From IMG/VR virus record IMGVR_UViG_3300020710_000035, positions 1-23,400 of that record: DNA of 23,400 bases; one strand, written 5' to 3'. The notes below the pieces were generated by a model, which saw only the letters and a list, made by a program, of their open reading frames with translations, made no database searches and was not told the DNA's origin. This stretch comes from a virus. Within the stretch, counting starts at the first letter, position 1. Each line of letters opens with the position of its first letter. This document shows positions 15,001 to 23,052 of this stretch, one piece after another. The translations under genes and the position numbers were made by a program.

Positions 15001-18000
15001 TTTTCGCAAGGGAGATGGCTTTTTCATCCGGGAGGGGGCTGAGGCCCAAACGCAAAAATCCGAGGCTGAAATCCCGGTAAACGCAAACCGCCCCCCTGAA
15101 GCGCCCCCAACACCAGAGACCGCCGAAACGAAACCTACGGATTTGCCCTCCCCCGCTTTGAAGCAGGCTGACCTGAACGCAGCGGTGTGGCACGAAATTG
15201 GGTTCAACAGGAATGGCCATCCTCTGTTCGAAGATGCCCGAGGCGTGCGGTCATATGTCGAGAACGGCGTGCGGTCGACGGAAACGGTTAGGCTTCGCCC
15301 GGGCAGCCGGGAACCGATCGTGGCGGCGCCGGAAGCGAAGGACCCGGACTATCAGGTGGCGGTATGGAAACCAGCTACCAGTTCGACAACCGGGCGCCCT
15401 GTATGGCCACCACGCAGACCTGAATACAACCCAGCACAGGCCGCCGCGCCTACGGCGGACGAAGTGCATGCCGTCATCGTGCGGCGCCTCCAGGCCAATG
15501 ATCGTCTGATAACGGTGTTGCGTGGACATGGCGACGGCGCTCCGGCGCTGGCAACGCTGCGCCGGGCTTATGGCCAGGAGTCCGCGCGATTTATGAGCGC
15601 GTTGGCCGATGCGGGCGGCGACGAACTGCGCCGCTACTCGGCCGCGATCATGGAGAACGAGCGGCGCCCCCTCGACATGGACGTGCTCAACGAAGTGCGC
15701 GGACAGCCCGAAGCCCAACCCCAAACACCACCGGCGCCATCGGCCGCTGCCCCACCGTCGGCGCGACCGCAGCGCGTAGAAGCGCCGCCCCCAGGCAGCG
15801 ACAACGATCCGCTTCTCGCAAACAATATCGAGCGATGGCTTCGGGAGGGGCAACCGCCTGACAAGCTGATGGCGAACGCAGTTGCGGCGATGCTGGCCGA
15901 AGGCGATCTCCGCAGCGCCGGCGAGGACCGAAGTCTCGCTACCAAACGTCTCCAGGCGTCGGCCGAACTGATCTACGGTGGTAAACTCGGCGAGGGGAAA
16001 TTCACGCGCGACCGGTTCTACGACGCAATCGAGGCCGGGGTGAACCGCTACATCGCAAACAACCCTGACCGGTTCGCGCCGACCGGTACCCTGGCCCGCG
16101 CTCAAGCCGTCGCCGAATCGCTGCGCGAGATCAAAGATCGGTTGCCCACCCAGACCGTGCGGGCTGGCGACAAGGACAAACTCCAGCAATTCAGCACACC
16201 GCCGGATTACTCCTTTGCCACGGCCTGGATCGCCAACATGCGACCCAGTGATCGCGTTCTCGAACCTTCCGCTGGCAATGGCGGCCTTGCGGTCCATGCG
16301 ATGAACGCAGGTGTGGCCGAGGTCGTAGGCAATGAAATTTCACCCCAGCGGCGGGCGATGATGCAGAACCTGCCATTCAGCCGGATCACAGGCGAGAATG
16401 CCGAGCAACTACACCACATTCTTACCGACGAAGTGCGTCCCTCCGTCGTGATCATGAACCCGCCATTTTCCTCGGCCGGCGATCGGCTGGGTGGTAAGAT
16501 GGATACCAGGATCGGTGCCCAACACATTGATCAGGCCCTCGCCAGGCTTGAACCGGGCGGCCGGCTTGTGGCAATCGTCGGTCGCGGCATGGGAATGAAC
16601 GCGCCCACCTTCCGGGACTGGTGGAAGCGCATCGGCATGCAATATGATGTCCGAGCGAATGTCGCCGTCGACGGCAGCATCTACCGCAAGTACGGCACGA
16701 CCTTCGGCACCCGCGTGCTGGTGATCGACAAGATCGCTCCCACCGGACGGCCGATCGTCGAGGGCGAAGCGAAGGATGCCGCCGACCTGTTGAACACGCT
16801 CGCGGGAGTGCACGATGATCGCCCAGGAAGTTCCAGTGAACCGGTTGGCGGTCAACCAACTGGCGCTGGGTTGGCTGAAGAAGGCACCGGACGCCCCAAT
16901 GGACCCGAGGGCGGTCTACGTGGTCCAACTGGCACAGTGGGGCCTGGCGGAGGACGTGGTGTCGGTGAGACTGCCAATCGCCCCATCGCAGCCGACGAAG
17001 GCGGCCCTGGAGGCGCTGGTGGGGCGCCTGACGCTGGAGACCGGACCCGAGAAAACGCAGGCGGCGATGGAGTACCTTCTCTCGAATCCGGGCAGGAACC
17101 GGCAGGAGAACTTATCGCTGCTGATGCGAACGATACGGGACGCGGACAGCCCGGCGCAGGCGGCGCGGCTGGCGGTGGAGACCATATACGACCTGATGGT
17201 AGCGACCAGCAGCTAACGCCACCCAATCCCGGACTGGTGAAAGCCGGCGTAATTGTCGAGGACCCGGTTCAAGGCGGCGAACTGACCGAAAGTGTCTATG
17301 AGCCATACCGTCCGCAGCGCTTGGCGATCGAGGGCGCGCGGGAGCATCCTGGGGCGCTCGTCCAGTCGGCCGCCATGGCGTCCGTGGCGCCGCCGATGCC
17401 CAAGCACGCTTTGGCGATTTCGCGACGGTTGATCGACGAAGGCGCGTTGTCGATCGCGCAACTCGAATCCCTGGTCTACGCTGGCGATGCACATGCCCAG
17501 ATGCTACCGGCGCCGCCGGATGCCGAAGTAAGGTTCCGGAGAGGCTTCTTTATCGGCGACGGCACAGGGGTCGGCAAGGGTCGCGAGGTGGCGGGCATCA
17601 TCCTCGACAACTGGATGAACGGGCGCCGACGGGCCGTGTGGGTTTCCGAGACGCCGGCCTTGGTGAACGACGCGAAGCGAGATTGGGCCGGACTCGGCAT
17701 GGACCCCTCTCAGATTTTGCCGCTGACCAAGGTGAAGGCGGCCGACGCGATCAAGCATGATGGCATCCTTTTTTCGTCCTACGATACTCTGAAATCGGGG
17801 GTGAAGATCAAACCGCTCGATGCGGCGGCGATCAAGGTCGGCGCGCAAGTGTCGGTCCCGGCTCGGGACGGCACCAGAGAGAATGGCACAGTGACTGGCC
17901 GTTACAAAGATACCTGGGTGGTACAGACTGATGCTGGTGTTGTTCGGAATTACGAGTCAAAGGATCTGGCAACCCGCGCCGCCACCGCACAGACGCGGGT

Positions 18001-21000
18001 CAAGCAAATCGTCGATTGGCTCGGCAAGGACTTCGACGGCGTCATCGCGTTCGACGAGTCGCACAACCTCGGCAACAGCGTCTCGCAAAAGGGAGCGCGC
18101 GGCAGCACCGACCCGGCACAGAAGGCACTCGCTGGGATCGAGTTACAGAAGCAGTTGCCGAACGCGCGGGTGGTCTACGTCTCCGCGACCGGCGCGACAG
18201 AGGTCGCCAACTTGGCTTACGCCGACCGCCTCGGCCTTTGGGGACGGGGGACGGCCTTTGCAGACCGCTCCGACTTCCTGTCCAAAATCTCCCAGGGCGG
18301 CGTCGCTGCGATGGAGCTTGTGGCCCGCGATATGAAAGCGCTCGGTCACTACATGGCGAGAAACCTGTCCTATGACGGGGTCGAGTATGATCGCATCCAG
18401 CATGATCTGACGCCAGATCAGACGATAATGTACGACAAGATCGCCGAGGCATGGCAGGTCGTGCTGCGCAACTTCAATAATGCTCTCGAAGACACCCAGG
18501 CAGGGGGTAAGGGCGGCCGACGCAGCGCGGTCTTGTCCGCTTTTTGGGGATCGCACCAGCGCTTCTTCAACCAGTTGATCACGTCGCTGCAAATGCCCAG
18601 CGTGCTGAGGGCCGTGGAGCGCGACATCGCCGAAGGTCGGCAGGCGGTACTACAGTTGGTGAACACCAACGAGGCCGGTCAGAACCGCGCGCTCGACAAG
18701 GCGCGCGCCGATCCCGAGGGTGATATCGAAGAACTGGATATGTCGCCGCGCGATCAGTTGATGGAATTGGTCAAGAAGGCATTTCCGGTCGAACAATTTG
18801 AAACCTACGTCGATGACGCTGGCAAGGAGCGCGTGCGGCCGGTTGTCGATTCGAAGGGAAATCCCGTCCTCAATCGAGAAGCGGTGGCAGCGCGCGAGAT
18901 GTTGCTGGACGACCTCGGATCGCTTCGCGTGCCAGACGGGCCGCTTGAAATCCTGACCAACCATTTTGGGCCGGACAAGGTGGCGGAGGTCACGGGGCGC
19001 ACCCAGCGCGTCGTGCGCAAGCCGGACGAGAATGGCCAAGTGCGGGCGGTGGTCGAAAAGCGCAATGCGGACACCAACGTGGTCGAGGCGAACGCTTTCC
19101 AGAACGGGATCAAGCGCGTCCTGGTGTTCTCCCAGGCGGGCGGGACCGGGCGCAGCTATCATGCCGATCTTTCTTCTCCCTCCGCCGACAACCGACGGTC
19201 GCACTACCTGGTGCAGCCTGGGTGGCGGGCCGACAAAGCCGTGCAAGGATTCGGTCGCACGCACCGAACCAATCAGGCGTCCGCACCGATCTTCCATTTG
19301 GTCACGACCAACCTTGAGGGGCAGAAGCGATTCATCTCCTCGATCGCGCGGCGCCTCGGGCAACTGGGCGCACTGACCAAGGGAGAGCGTCGCACCGGCG
19401 ATCAAGGTATGTTCGGGCTACAGGATAACCTGGAGAGCGATGAGGCACACGCGGCGTTGACGCAGTTCTACCGTGACATTCACCGTGGCGAGATCGAGGG
19501 CGTATCGGACAAGTCGATCCTGGAAACCATGGGGCTGCAACTCACCGATCCAATGACTGGCGGTCTGCGGGCCGACCTGCCGCCCATGTCGCAGTTTCTG
19601 AACCGAATCTTGAGCCTGCCGGTGGGGGAACAGAACCGGGTCTTCAACGCCTTCTCCGACCGCTTCCGCGATGTCGTCGATCATGCTGTCGAGGCTGGAA
19701 CGCTCGACGCCGGCACCGAGACCTATCGCGCGGACAGGATCGTCAAGAACACCGAAAACACGGTCTACACCGACCCGACCTCGGGTGCCGAGACCAAGCA
19801 CGTCGCGCTGCGCACCTTCTCTCGAAATTATCCGACAGAGTTCGAGCAGTTGCACCGCGGCGAAGCGGCGCGAGCAGGGTTTCAGGCTCCGAGTTTTTAC
19901 ATCCGCAACCGCCGTACCGGCTTGGTATCGGCGGTCGTCCCGACCACGTATTCCAAGACTGGTGCAGACGGCGTTACGACGAATTTTTACAGGTTGGTGT
20001 CACCAACCGACTGGCGGTACGTCGAGACGGATCGGGTGGCTGCCGCAATTCGGGGAAACGTCCGCACCGCTCCGACGGCCGACCGGGTCGATAATTTGGC
20101 CGAGGCCAGGAAGGGCTGGGACGACCGCGTCGCGGCGACGCCCGAATTCAGGCAATCCGATCTGCATCTCATAACCGGCGCGGTTCTTCCAGTCTGGGAC
20201 CGGCTCAAGGGTAGCCCAAAGGTCTATAGGCTTCAGACCGACGATGGGGAACGGCTGCTTGGGCGCGTCATCGGAAACAGCGATATCGAATCGACGCTCA
20301 ATAACCTTGGGGTGGAGGCAACGAAGGCCGATTTCAACTTGACCGAGACGATCGGCCGAGTGCTCGACGGTGCGACCGCGAGGCTGGCGAACGGCTGGAC
20401 CCTGAAGCGTTCGATGGTTGCTGGCGAGTGGCGGATCGAACTGAAGGGGCCGTCGTCCTCGGATATGGGGCCGCTGCGACAGGACGGCGTATTCCGTGAG
20501 CGCATCGGCTACGACACCAGACTGTTTGTCCCGACAGGGGATCGGGCAGCGGAAGTTCTGGAGCGGATCACCGAACGGCGCCCGATTGCGTCGATCGATA
20601 GCGGGGGTCGCGATGCGGGCACATCCGAGACCCCGATGTTCTCTTTGCGTCGGCGCGTAGCGACCGCTTTCGACGGGCTGAAGGCACCGGACGTGCGCAG
20701 GCAGATAGGCCTCCCATCGTTCTCCCCTGACGTCATGGGCAAAATGCGCAAGACCTTGGACGAAGTTCAATGGCTGCTGTCGCCCACCAGCCGCGGTGCC
20801 GCCGCGAAGCAGACAGAGGCCATCATGCGCCGCCGCACATCGATGCAGGCTCGCGGCAGCAACCAGGCGATTCATGCCCTGGAGAACTTTGCCACCGCGA
20901 TCGAGCGGTTGAAACCAGACCAGCAACTCGCGATCACGCATCGGGTCGAGACCGGGCAGCCGCAGCCGACGCCCGAGTTGCAAGCGGCCATGACGACGTT

Positions 21001-22969
21001 GAAGCGGATCCAGGATCAACGGCTCAGGATGCTCCAATCGATCGGCAAGTTGAAGGACGTGCTGAACAGCGACGACTACATGGGCCGCATCTACTCGAAC
21101 TACCGGGAATGGAAGGCCGGCGAAGACGCGAAAAGCCAGACGGAGGCCGAGCGGATCGCGGTCGCCCGCGGTCTCGGAAAGTCCCCGGTTCAAGGGTCGG
21201 GTGCTTTCCTCAAGCAGCGTACCTTTGCCACCCTGGAGGAGGCAATGGCCGCTGGCCTGATCCCGGTCACGACAAACCCGATCAAGATGCAAATTCTGAA
21301 AATTCGGGAGATGGACCGCTTCTACCACGGCACGCGCATGGCCGACGAGATGAAGGACGCCGGAATTGCCAACTGGGTGCCGGCAAACGCCGAAGCTGAA
21401 GGGGCGGCGCGTGGCCTGGGCTGGGTTCCGCTGGATGACAAGGTCTTTCGCCCGCGCATCCCTGGGGGCACCGTAGGCGCCTTTGGCCGCCTGGAGCCCG
21501 GCAACTACTGGGCGCCAGAGGAAGCCACGACGCTGTTCAACAATTACGTGTCCCGTGGAATAGCCGGCAACTCCGTAATCTACGACACCCTGCGCACCGC
21601 CAACAACGCGTTGAATGGGCTGCAATTAGGCCTGTCTGGGTTTCATGCGACGTTCGTGACGTTGGACTCGGCGATCAGCAGCATGGCGCTTGGATTGCAA
21701 CAGGTGAGCCGCGGCATCACGGGCCGCGACCTCGGGCAGAAAAGCCGTTTGACCTCGATCGGCCAGGGCCTTCAAAACATGGCCGAGGGCGCCGCCATCC
21801 CGGTGGCGACGTACCGGACGGTGCGGGAAGGGTCGGCGGCGAAGCGGGCCTGGCTCGATCCGCAGGGCGCGACGCCTGAGATGGTGAAGATCGTGGACAT
21901 GCTGAACGCCGGCGGCGGCCGGATCAGCATGGACCAATTCTACCGGTCGAACGCGAGCGGCAGTTTCTTCAAAAACCTGCACGACTTGAAAAACCCGGAC
22001 GGAGCATTCCGGGAAGCTTGGCAGATGGCGAAGGACACGCCTTTGACGGCGCCGTTCAAGATCGCTGGCCGTATGATCGACACCTTGAACGAGCCGCTGA
22101 TGGGACAGCTTGTGCCGAGGATGAAAATCGGCGTGTTTTCCATGATGGCACGCGACTTTATGGAGCGGCACCCTGACGCCACGCCCGAGCAAGTGTCGGA
22201 TGCGATGACGAAGAACTGGGACAGCGTCGAGAACCGTCTCGGCCAGATGACGTACGACAACGTGTTCTGGAACAAGACACTCAAGGACTCGGCGTTCTTG
22301 ATGACGCGCTCGGTCGGCTGGAACCTAGGCACAATCCGAGAACTGGCGGGATCTGGCGTTGACGCCGCTGCAGCCGTGCGAGACATGGCGTCCGGAAAGG
22401 CCCCGGAGATGACGAACCGCATAGCTTACGCCATGGCGATGCCGATGCTGACCGCGCTGCTTGGCGCTACGGTCACATATCTACTGACGGGAAAGGGGCC
22501 GGAATCGATGCTGGATTATTTCTACCCGCGCTCTGGCACCGGCCCGGAAAACGACCCTGACCGGCTTTCGATTCCCGGCTACATCAAGGACGTGGTCGCC
22601 TACTACAAGGCGCCCGTGCAGACCGTGCTGAACAAGACGTCGCCGCTTCCGAACGCCATGGCGGACATTTTCCATAACCAGGATTACTACGGCGGCATCA
22701 TCTACGCGCCCGAGCTCAACGAGAGCCGAATCGTGGCCTATGCCCAGTACATGTTGAACCAAGCGCTTCCGTTCTCCGTGCGCGCGATCATGAAGAACGA
22801 CCGGGCTGGCGCTTCGATGCTAGCGCAGTCGCTCGCGTTTTTCGGCATCCAACCGGCACCGCAATCGGTCACCCACCCAGAGAAAGAGGAAGCGTGGCAA
22901 TTGCACCAGAACGTGATCGGCATTCGAAGACGGAATCGGGAGCAGGGCCTCATCCGTCTGTCGCCGTGA
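12002..22969 (+). CDS. Giant polyvalent protein: zincin, adenine methyltransferase, SNO-type helicase and membrane-active parts
   Basis: A 3655-residue protein (about 0.4 MDa) filling almost half the window. In order it holds: a disordered Pro-rich start with two WxxxPVxGDPFA motifs; a Gly-zipper hydrophobic part (310-347); an HExxH zincin (575-636); several small domains (829-1101); an N6-adenine methyltransferase (about 1390-1590); a Gly-rich linker (about 1605-1740) with another gene nested in it; a strawberry-notch-type SF2 helicase (about 1800-2500); and a long helical C-terminus with a membrane segment (3475-3497). Such fusions are known as phage polyvalent proteins (described by Iyer, Aravind and colleagues). 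DarB of phage P1, also a methyltransferase-helicase, is packaged and protects injected DNA from restriction. Here a similar role, plus help in DNA entry, is inferred from domain content and from its place after probable ejection genes. The GTG start is favoured by GGAGGT five bases upstream. No frameshift was seen. Confidence 0.9.
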   Translation: MDGGWTLEPVEGDPFAAPPPAAATAATAPSWSFQPVDGDPFAQEEHPTNGRKPPLASLDTGQDAGRPASTSPSLGTTGDAYIDALMGKNAPDNGELGPPDRAKEPLPEGYVGEGRPYQPGWSSNSFFDPDRPTRFTPIGEPVVPGRKSPPAALDKGTPIGERVSAVDEWGNPVDNGPPRYQDLADIPGYINEAGQAVTATGAAISGFGDVARYGPLQGASHLLSVMNAIDQGDDPQVAMRQLSTPERFMLGQYPGLSPEDRKAFRSQLQSGMAEAVAAPPNAAQRLGSKIEEYGKRTFPLPEDPTFGQKVVGGVSSMIPMVAAGMIGGTLGGPGGAMAATLPVIGAQSYHDTLSEALSKGMTPTDASRAAGVSALTQMGIMALPIGRAIEMTPSLAPGLLNALLDLSKRGAEFGSFNALATFAGNFVDRATGIDPDRSLMQGVPEAAAVGIVTGAGMGVPGATHTVPHLADRLFEPFPPTASDRFRDNVLGTQQAATPAFNAVDLQPGAGVPATVTGPLADAITAQMRYAGLPPSVGVKLVNQIAGGDADSSYARGVVTVAMDTPPDQVPIKVHHETIHALLDPDLGLLNDQDRQTLYRAADNWLNVIDPGETVPRRRLLADMYGVGPASSIVREEGVARMSEAALLNGMTPRSPIGAAAAKIGNFVTSLGQGLRGQGFRTADDVFNGLMGGDRAEPAAEAGGTSSYAPPQPVAPPSAARPPSPATPPPEGEAGAPTPAGRVTIAQVQRRDGVGAVEAQRRAAEENAKRSGSPQTTEPALEPLAEDPAAIERELISGLPPLPPKMATTPEPQADIEAQIRAMTDPNNPKDTVFLARGTAVPESANAPGVLAYERPEGTLLTTDVRKARTFADARSVDDTLMARLLGYPETKSDVLATGAPHVVQGRDAAGNVVVETLASPAGLPAAEEMARAQAPVVEVVTPDAAQAERTEKVAAEAAPAGAALAENPIVEHVTKKGKTLRGTIRTDLTRDEAKAIDPYSFRKGDGFFIREGAEAQTQKSEAEIPVNANRPPEAPPTPETAETKPTDLPSPALKQADLNAAVWHEIGFNRNGHPLFEDARGVRSYVENGVRSTETVRLRPGSREPIVAAPEAKDPDYQVAVWKPATSSTTGRPVWPPRRPEYNPAQAAAPTADEVHAVIVRRLQANDRLITVLRGHGDGAPALATLRRAYGQESARFMSALADAGGDELRRYSAAIMENERRPLDMDVLNEVRGQPEAQPQTPPAPSAAAPPSARPQRVEAPPPGSDNDPLLANNIERWLREGQPPDKLMANAVAAMLAEGDLRSAGEDRSLATKRLQASAELIYGGKLGEGKFTRDRFYDAIEAGVNRYIANNPDRFAPTGTLARAQAVAESLREIKDRLPTQTVRAGDKDKLQQFSTPPDYSFATAWIANMRPSDRVLEPSAGNGGLAVHAMNAGVAEVVGNEISPQRRAMMQNLPFSRITGENAEQLHHILTDEVRPSVVIMNPPFSSAGDRLGGKMDTRIGAQHIDQALARLEPGGRLVAIVGRGMGMNAPTFRDWWKRIGMQYDVRANVAVDGSIYRKYGTTFGTRVLVIDKIAPTGRPIVEGEAKDAADLLNTLAGVHDDRPGSSSEPVGGQPTGAGLAEEGTGRPNGPEGGLRGPTGTVGPGGGRGVGETANRPIAADEGGPGGAGGAPDAGDRTRENAGGDGVPSLESGQEPAGELIAADANDTGRGQPGAGGAAGGGDHIRPDGSDQQLTPPNPGLVKAGVIVEDPVQGGELTESVYEPYRPQRLAIEGAREHPGALVQSAAMASVAPPMPKHALAISRRLIDEGALSIAQLESLVYAGDAHAQMLPAPPDAEVRFRRGFFIGDGTGVGKGREVAGIILDNWMNGRRRAVWVSETPALVNDAKRDWAGLGMDPSQILPLTKVKAADAIKHDGILFSSYDTLKSGVKIKPLDAAAIKVGAQVSVPARDGTRENGTVTGRYKDTWVVQTDAGVVRNYESKDLATRAATAQTRVKQIVDWLGKDFDGVIAFDESHNLGNSVSQKGARGSTDPAQKALAGIELQKQLPNARVVYVSATGATEVANLAYADRLGLWGRGTAFADRSDFLSKISQGGVAAMELVARDMKALGHYMARNLSYDGVEYDRIQHDLTPDQTIMYDKIAEAWQVVLRNFNNALEDTQAGGKGGRRSAVLSAFWGSHQRFFNQLITSLQMPSVLRAVERDIAEGRQAVLQLVNTNEAGQNRALDKARADPEGDIEELDMSPRDQLMELVKKAFPVEQFETYVDDAGKERVRPVVDSKGNPVLNREAVAAREMLLDDLGSLRVPDGPLEILTNHFGPDKVAEVTGRTQRVVRKPDENGQVRAVVEKRNADTNVVEANAFQNGIKRVLVFSQAGGTGRSYHADLSSPSADNRRSHYLVQPGWRADKAVQGFGRTHRTNQASAPIFHLVTTNLEGQKRFISSIARRLGQLGALTKGERRTGDQGMFGLQDNLESDEAHAALTQFYRDIHRGEIEGVSDKSILETMGLQLTDPMTGGLRADLPPMSQFLNRILSLPVGEQNRVFNAFSDRFRDVVDHAVEAGTLDAGTETYRADRIVKNTENTVYTDPTSGAETKHVALRTFSRNYPTEFEQLHRGEAARAGFQAPSFYIRNRRTGLVSAVVPTTYSKTGADGVTTNFYRLVSPTDWRYVETDRVAAAIRGNVRTAPTADRVDNLAEARKGWDDRVAATPEFRQSDLHLITGAVLPVWDRLKGSPKVYRLQTDDGERLLGRVIGNSDIESTLNNLGVEATKADFNLTETIGRVLDGATARLANGWTLKRSMVAGEWRIELKGPSSSDMGPLRQDGVFRERIGYDTRLFVPTGDRAAEVLERITERRPIASIDSGGRDAGTSETPMFSLRRRVATAFDGLKAPDVRRQIGLPSFSPDVMGKMRKTLDEVQWLLSPTSRGAAAKQTEAIMRRRTSMQARGSNQAIHALENFATAIERLKPDQQLAITHRVETGQPQPTPELQAAMTTLKRIQDQRLRMLQSIGKLKDVLNSDDYMGRIYSNYREWKAGEDAKSQTEAERIAVARGLGKSPVQGSGAFLKQRTFATLEEAMAAGLIPVTTNPIKMQILKIREMDRFYHGTRMADEMKDAGIANWVPANAEAEGAARGLGWVPLDDKVFRPRIPGGTVGAFGRLEPGNYWAPEEATTLFNNYVSRGIAGNSVIYDTLRTANNALNGLQLGLSGFHATFVTLDSAISSMALGLQQVSRGITGRDLGQKSRLTSIGQGLQNMAEGAAIPVATYRTVREGSAAKRAWLDPQGATPEMVKIVDMLNAGGGRISMDQFYRSNASGSFFKNLHDLKNPDGAFREAWQMAKDTPLTAPFKIAGRMIDTLNEPLMGQLVPRMKIGVFSMMARDFMERHPDATPEQVSDAMTKNWDSVENRLGQMTYDNVFWNKTLKDSAFLMTRSVGWNLGTIRELAGSGVDAAAAVRDMASGKAPEMTNRIAYAMAMPMLTALLGATVTYLLTGKGPESMLDYFYPRSGTGPENDPDRLSIPGYIKDVVAYYKAPVQTVLNKTSPLPNAMADIFHNQDYYGGIIYAPELNESRIVAYAQYMLNQALPFSVRAIMKNDRAGASMLAQSLAFFGIQPAPQSVTHPEKEEAWQLHQNVIGIRRRNREQGLIRLSP
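12929..13042 (+). other. Glycine-zipper hydrophobic segment of the giant protein
   Basis: Residues 310-347 contain VVGGVSSMIPMVAAGMIGG, then TLGGPGGAMAATLPVIGA, a Gly-spaced hydrophobic stretch able to enter membranes. A second hydrophobic helix (LTQMGIMALPIGRAI) and AAAVGIVTGAGMG follow by residue 460. Gly-rich membrane-active helices are common in phage ejection proteins. This supports injection into the cell envelope but does not prove it. Confidence 0.5.
13640..13960 (+). other. Zincin-type metallopeptidase domain of the giant protein
   Basis: After a predicted strand (ARGVVTVAMDT), VHHETIHALLD supplies the HExxH motif with His575, Glu576 and His579. Some 55 residues later, REEGVARMSE supplies glutamates 635 and 636 as the likely third zinc ligand. 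Both halves of a gluzincin-like site are thus present. It may cut host proteins, cell-wall cross-links or the polyprotein itself; the substrate is unknown. Confidence 0.6.
14486..15305 (+). other. Small uncharacterised domains between zincin and methyltransferase
   Basis: Three conserved-looking islands sit in Pro/Ala-rich linker. Residues 829-925 run from KDTVFLARGTAVPE through GTLLTTDVRKARTF to LLGYPETK and VVETLASP. Residues 966-1011 contain KKGKTLRGTIRTDLTRDEA, then IDPYSFRKGDGFFIRE. Residues 1062-1101 contain GHPLFEDARGVRSYVENGVR. I recall similar islands in other phage methyltransferase-helicase proteins, but know no function. Confidence 0.45.
16172..16742 (+). other. Adenine-N6 DNA methyltransferase domain of the giant protein
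   Basis: The class I methyltransferase motifs appear in order. LQQFSTPPDYSFA (from residue 1395) is motif X. VLEPSAGNGGLA (Glu1421-Gly1428) binds S-adenosylmethionine. VGNEISPQRR is motif II, and VIMNPPF (Asn1486-Phe1489) is the catalytic NPPF of adenine-N6 enzymes. No separate target-recognition domain is evident, suggesting relaxed specificity, as expected for broad protection of injected DNA. Confidence 0.85.
16804..16808 (+). promoter_or_regulatory. Internal Shine-Dalgarno for the nested gene
   Basis: GGGAG lies six bases before ATG 16815, in good spacing for translation initiation, although it is inside the coding sequence of the giant gene. Confidence 0.5.
16815..17216 (+). CDS. Nested overlapping gene in the +1 frame inside the giant gene (133 residues)
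   Basis: An ATG with GGGAG six bases upstream opens a 133-codon frame wholly inside the giant gene, exactly in its Gly-rich linker between methyltransferase and helicase. By hand count 112 of 133 codons end in G or C, and 14 of 18 leucines use CTG. The giant frame over the same bases has only 60 of 133 codons ending in G or C. The product is a normal-looking helical protein (LAVNQLALGWLKKAP, AVYVVQLAQWGLAEDVVSV, TKAALEALVGRLTLETGPEK, then AARLAVETIYDLMVATSS) without signal peptide or membrane segment. I recognise no family. A shadow frame would not be expected to show such codon bias, initiation signal and composition together. Alternatively, it could be entered by a frameshift from the giant frame. 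Confidence 0.6.
   Translation: MIAQEVPVNRLAVNQLALGWLKKAPDAPMDPRAVYVVQLAQWGLAEDVVSVRLPIAPSQPTKAALEALVGRLTLETGPEKTQAAMEYLLSNPGRNRQENLSLLMRTIRDADSPAQAARLAVETIYDLMVATSS
17402..19482 (+). other. Strawberry-notch-type SF2 helicase domain of the giant protein
   Basis: Walker A is GDGTGVGKG (1852-1860) in FFIGDGTGVGKGREVAGII. The Walker B variant is DESHN (Asp2018-His2021), and motif III is SATGAT. In the second lobe, VFSQAGGTGRSYHAD and HYLVQPGWRADKAVQGFGR, with arginines 2419 and 2422 of motif VI (QGFGRTHRTNQ), are typical of the strawberry-notch group. The enzyme would move on or remodel DNA with ATP. Fused to the methyltransferase, it resembles anti-restriction and type I/III-like assemblies. 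Confidence 0.85.
20660..22966 (+). other. C-terminal helical region of large-polyvalent-protein type (LPD38-like)
   Basis: Residues about 2890-3650 are mostly helical. They include long helices (KMRKTLDEVQWLLSPTSRGA), PGNYWAPEEATTLFNNYVSRG, and a hydrophobic LQLGLSGFHATFVTLDSAIS. A membrane-type segment AMAMPMLTALLGATVTYLLTG (3475-3497) precedes a YYKAPVQTVLNKTSPLPN part and the end. The layout matches the C-terminal domain I know as large polyvalent protein-associated domain 38. It is thought to serve delivery or anchoring rather than catalysis. Confidence 0.55.
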
Positions 22970-22980
22970 TCGGTCGCTCT

Positions 22981-22997
22981 GGCGCAGCAACCGCGCC
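22981..22997 (+). terminator. Weak hairpin after the giant gene
   Basis: GGCGC (22981-22985) and GCGCC (22993-22997) form a five-base-pair stem with a seven-base loop, followed by a pyrimidine-rich tract without a T run. It lies just after the stop at 22969. It may mark the end of the late operon, but it is not a canonical terminator. Confidence 0.2.
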
Positions 22998-23018
22998 TCC
23001 CTCTGTCTCTCCTACCGC

Positions 23019-23046
23019 TTGAAAACGCGCGCCGACATGGTGTAGT
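23019..23046 (+). promoter_or_regulatory. Candidate sigma-70 promoter of the last gene
   Basis: TTGAAA (23019-23024, five of six matches to TTGACA) is followed after 16 bases by TGTAGT (23041-23046, four of six matches to TATAAT). This 141-base gap is the longest non-coding stretch in the window and precedes a gene that is not coupled to the operon, so a promoter is expected here. Confidence 0.3.
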
Positions 23047-23052
23047 GCTGAC

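Noticed and set aside
20000-21625. 541-codon open frame on the - strand inside the giant gene
   Set aside because: Low stop frequency in GC-rich DNA explains it. The + frame over this stretch has clear polyvalent-protein sequence and the - frame product has shadow composition.
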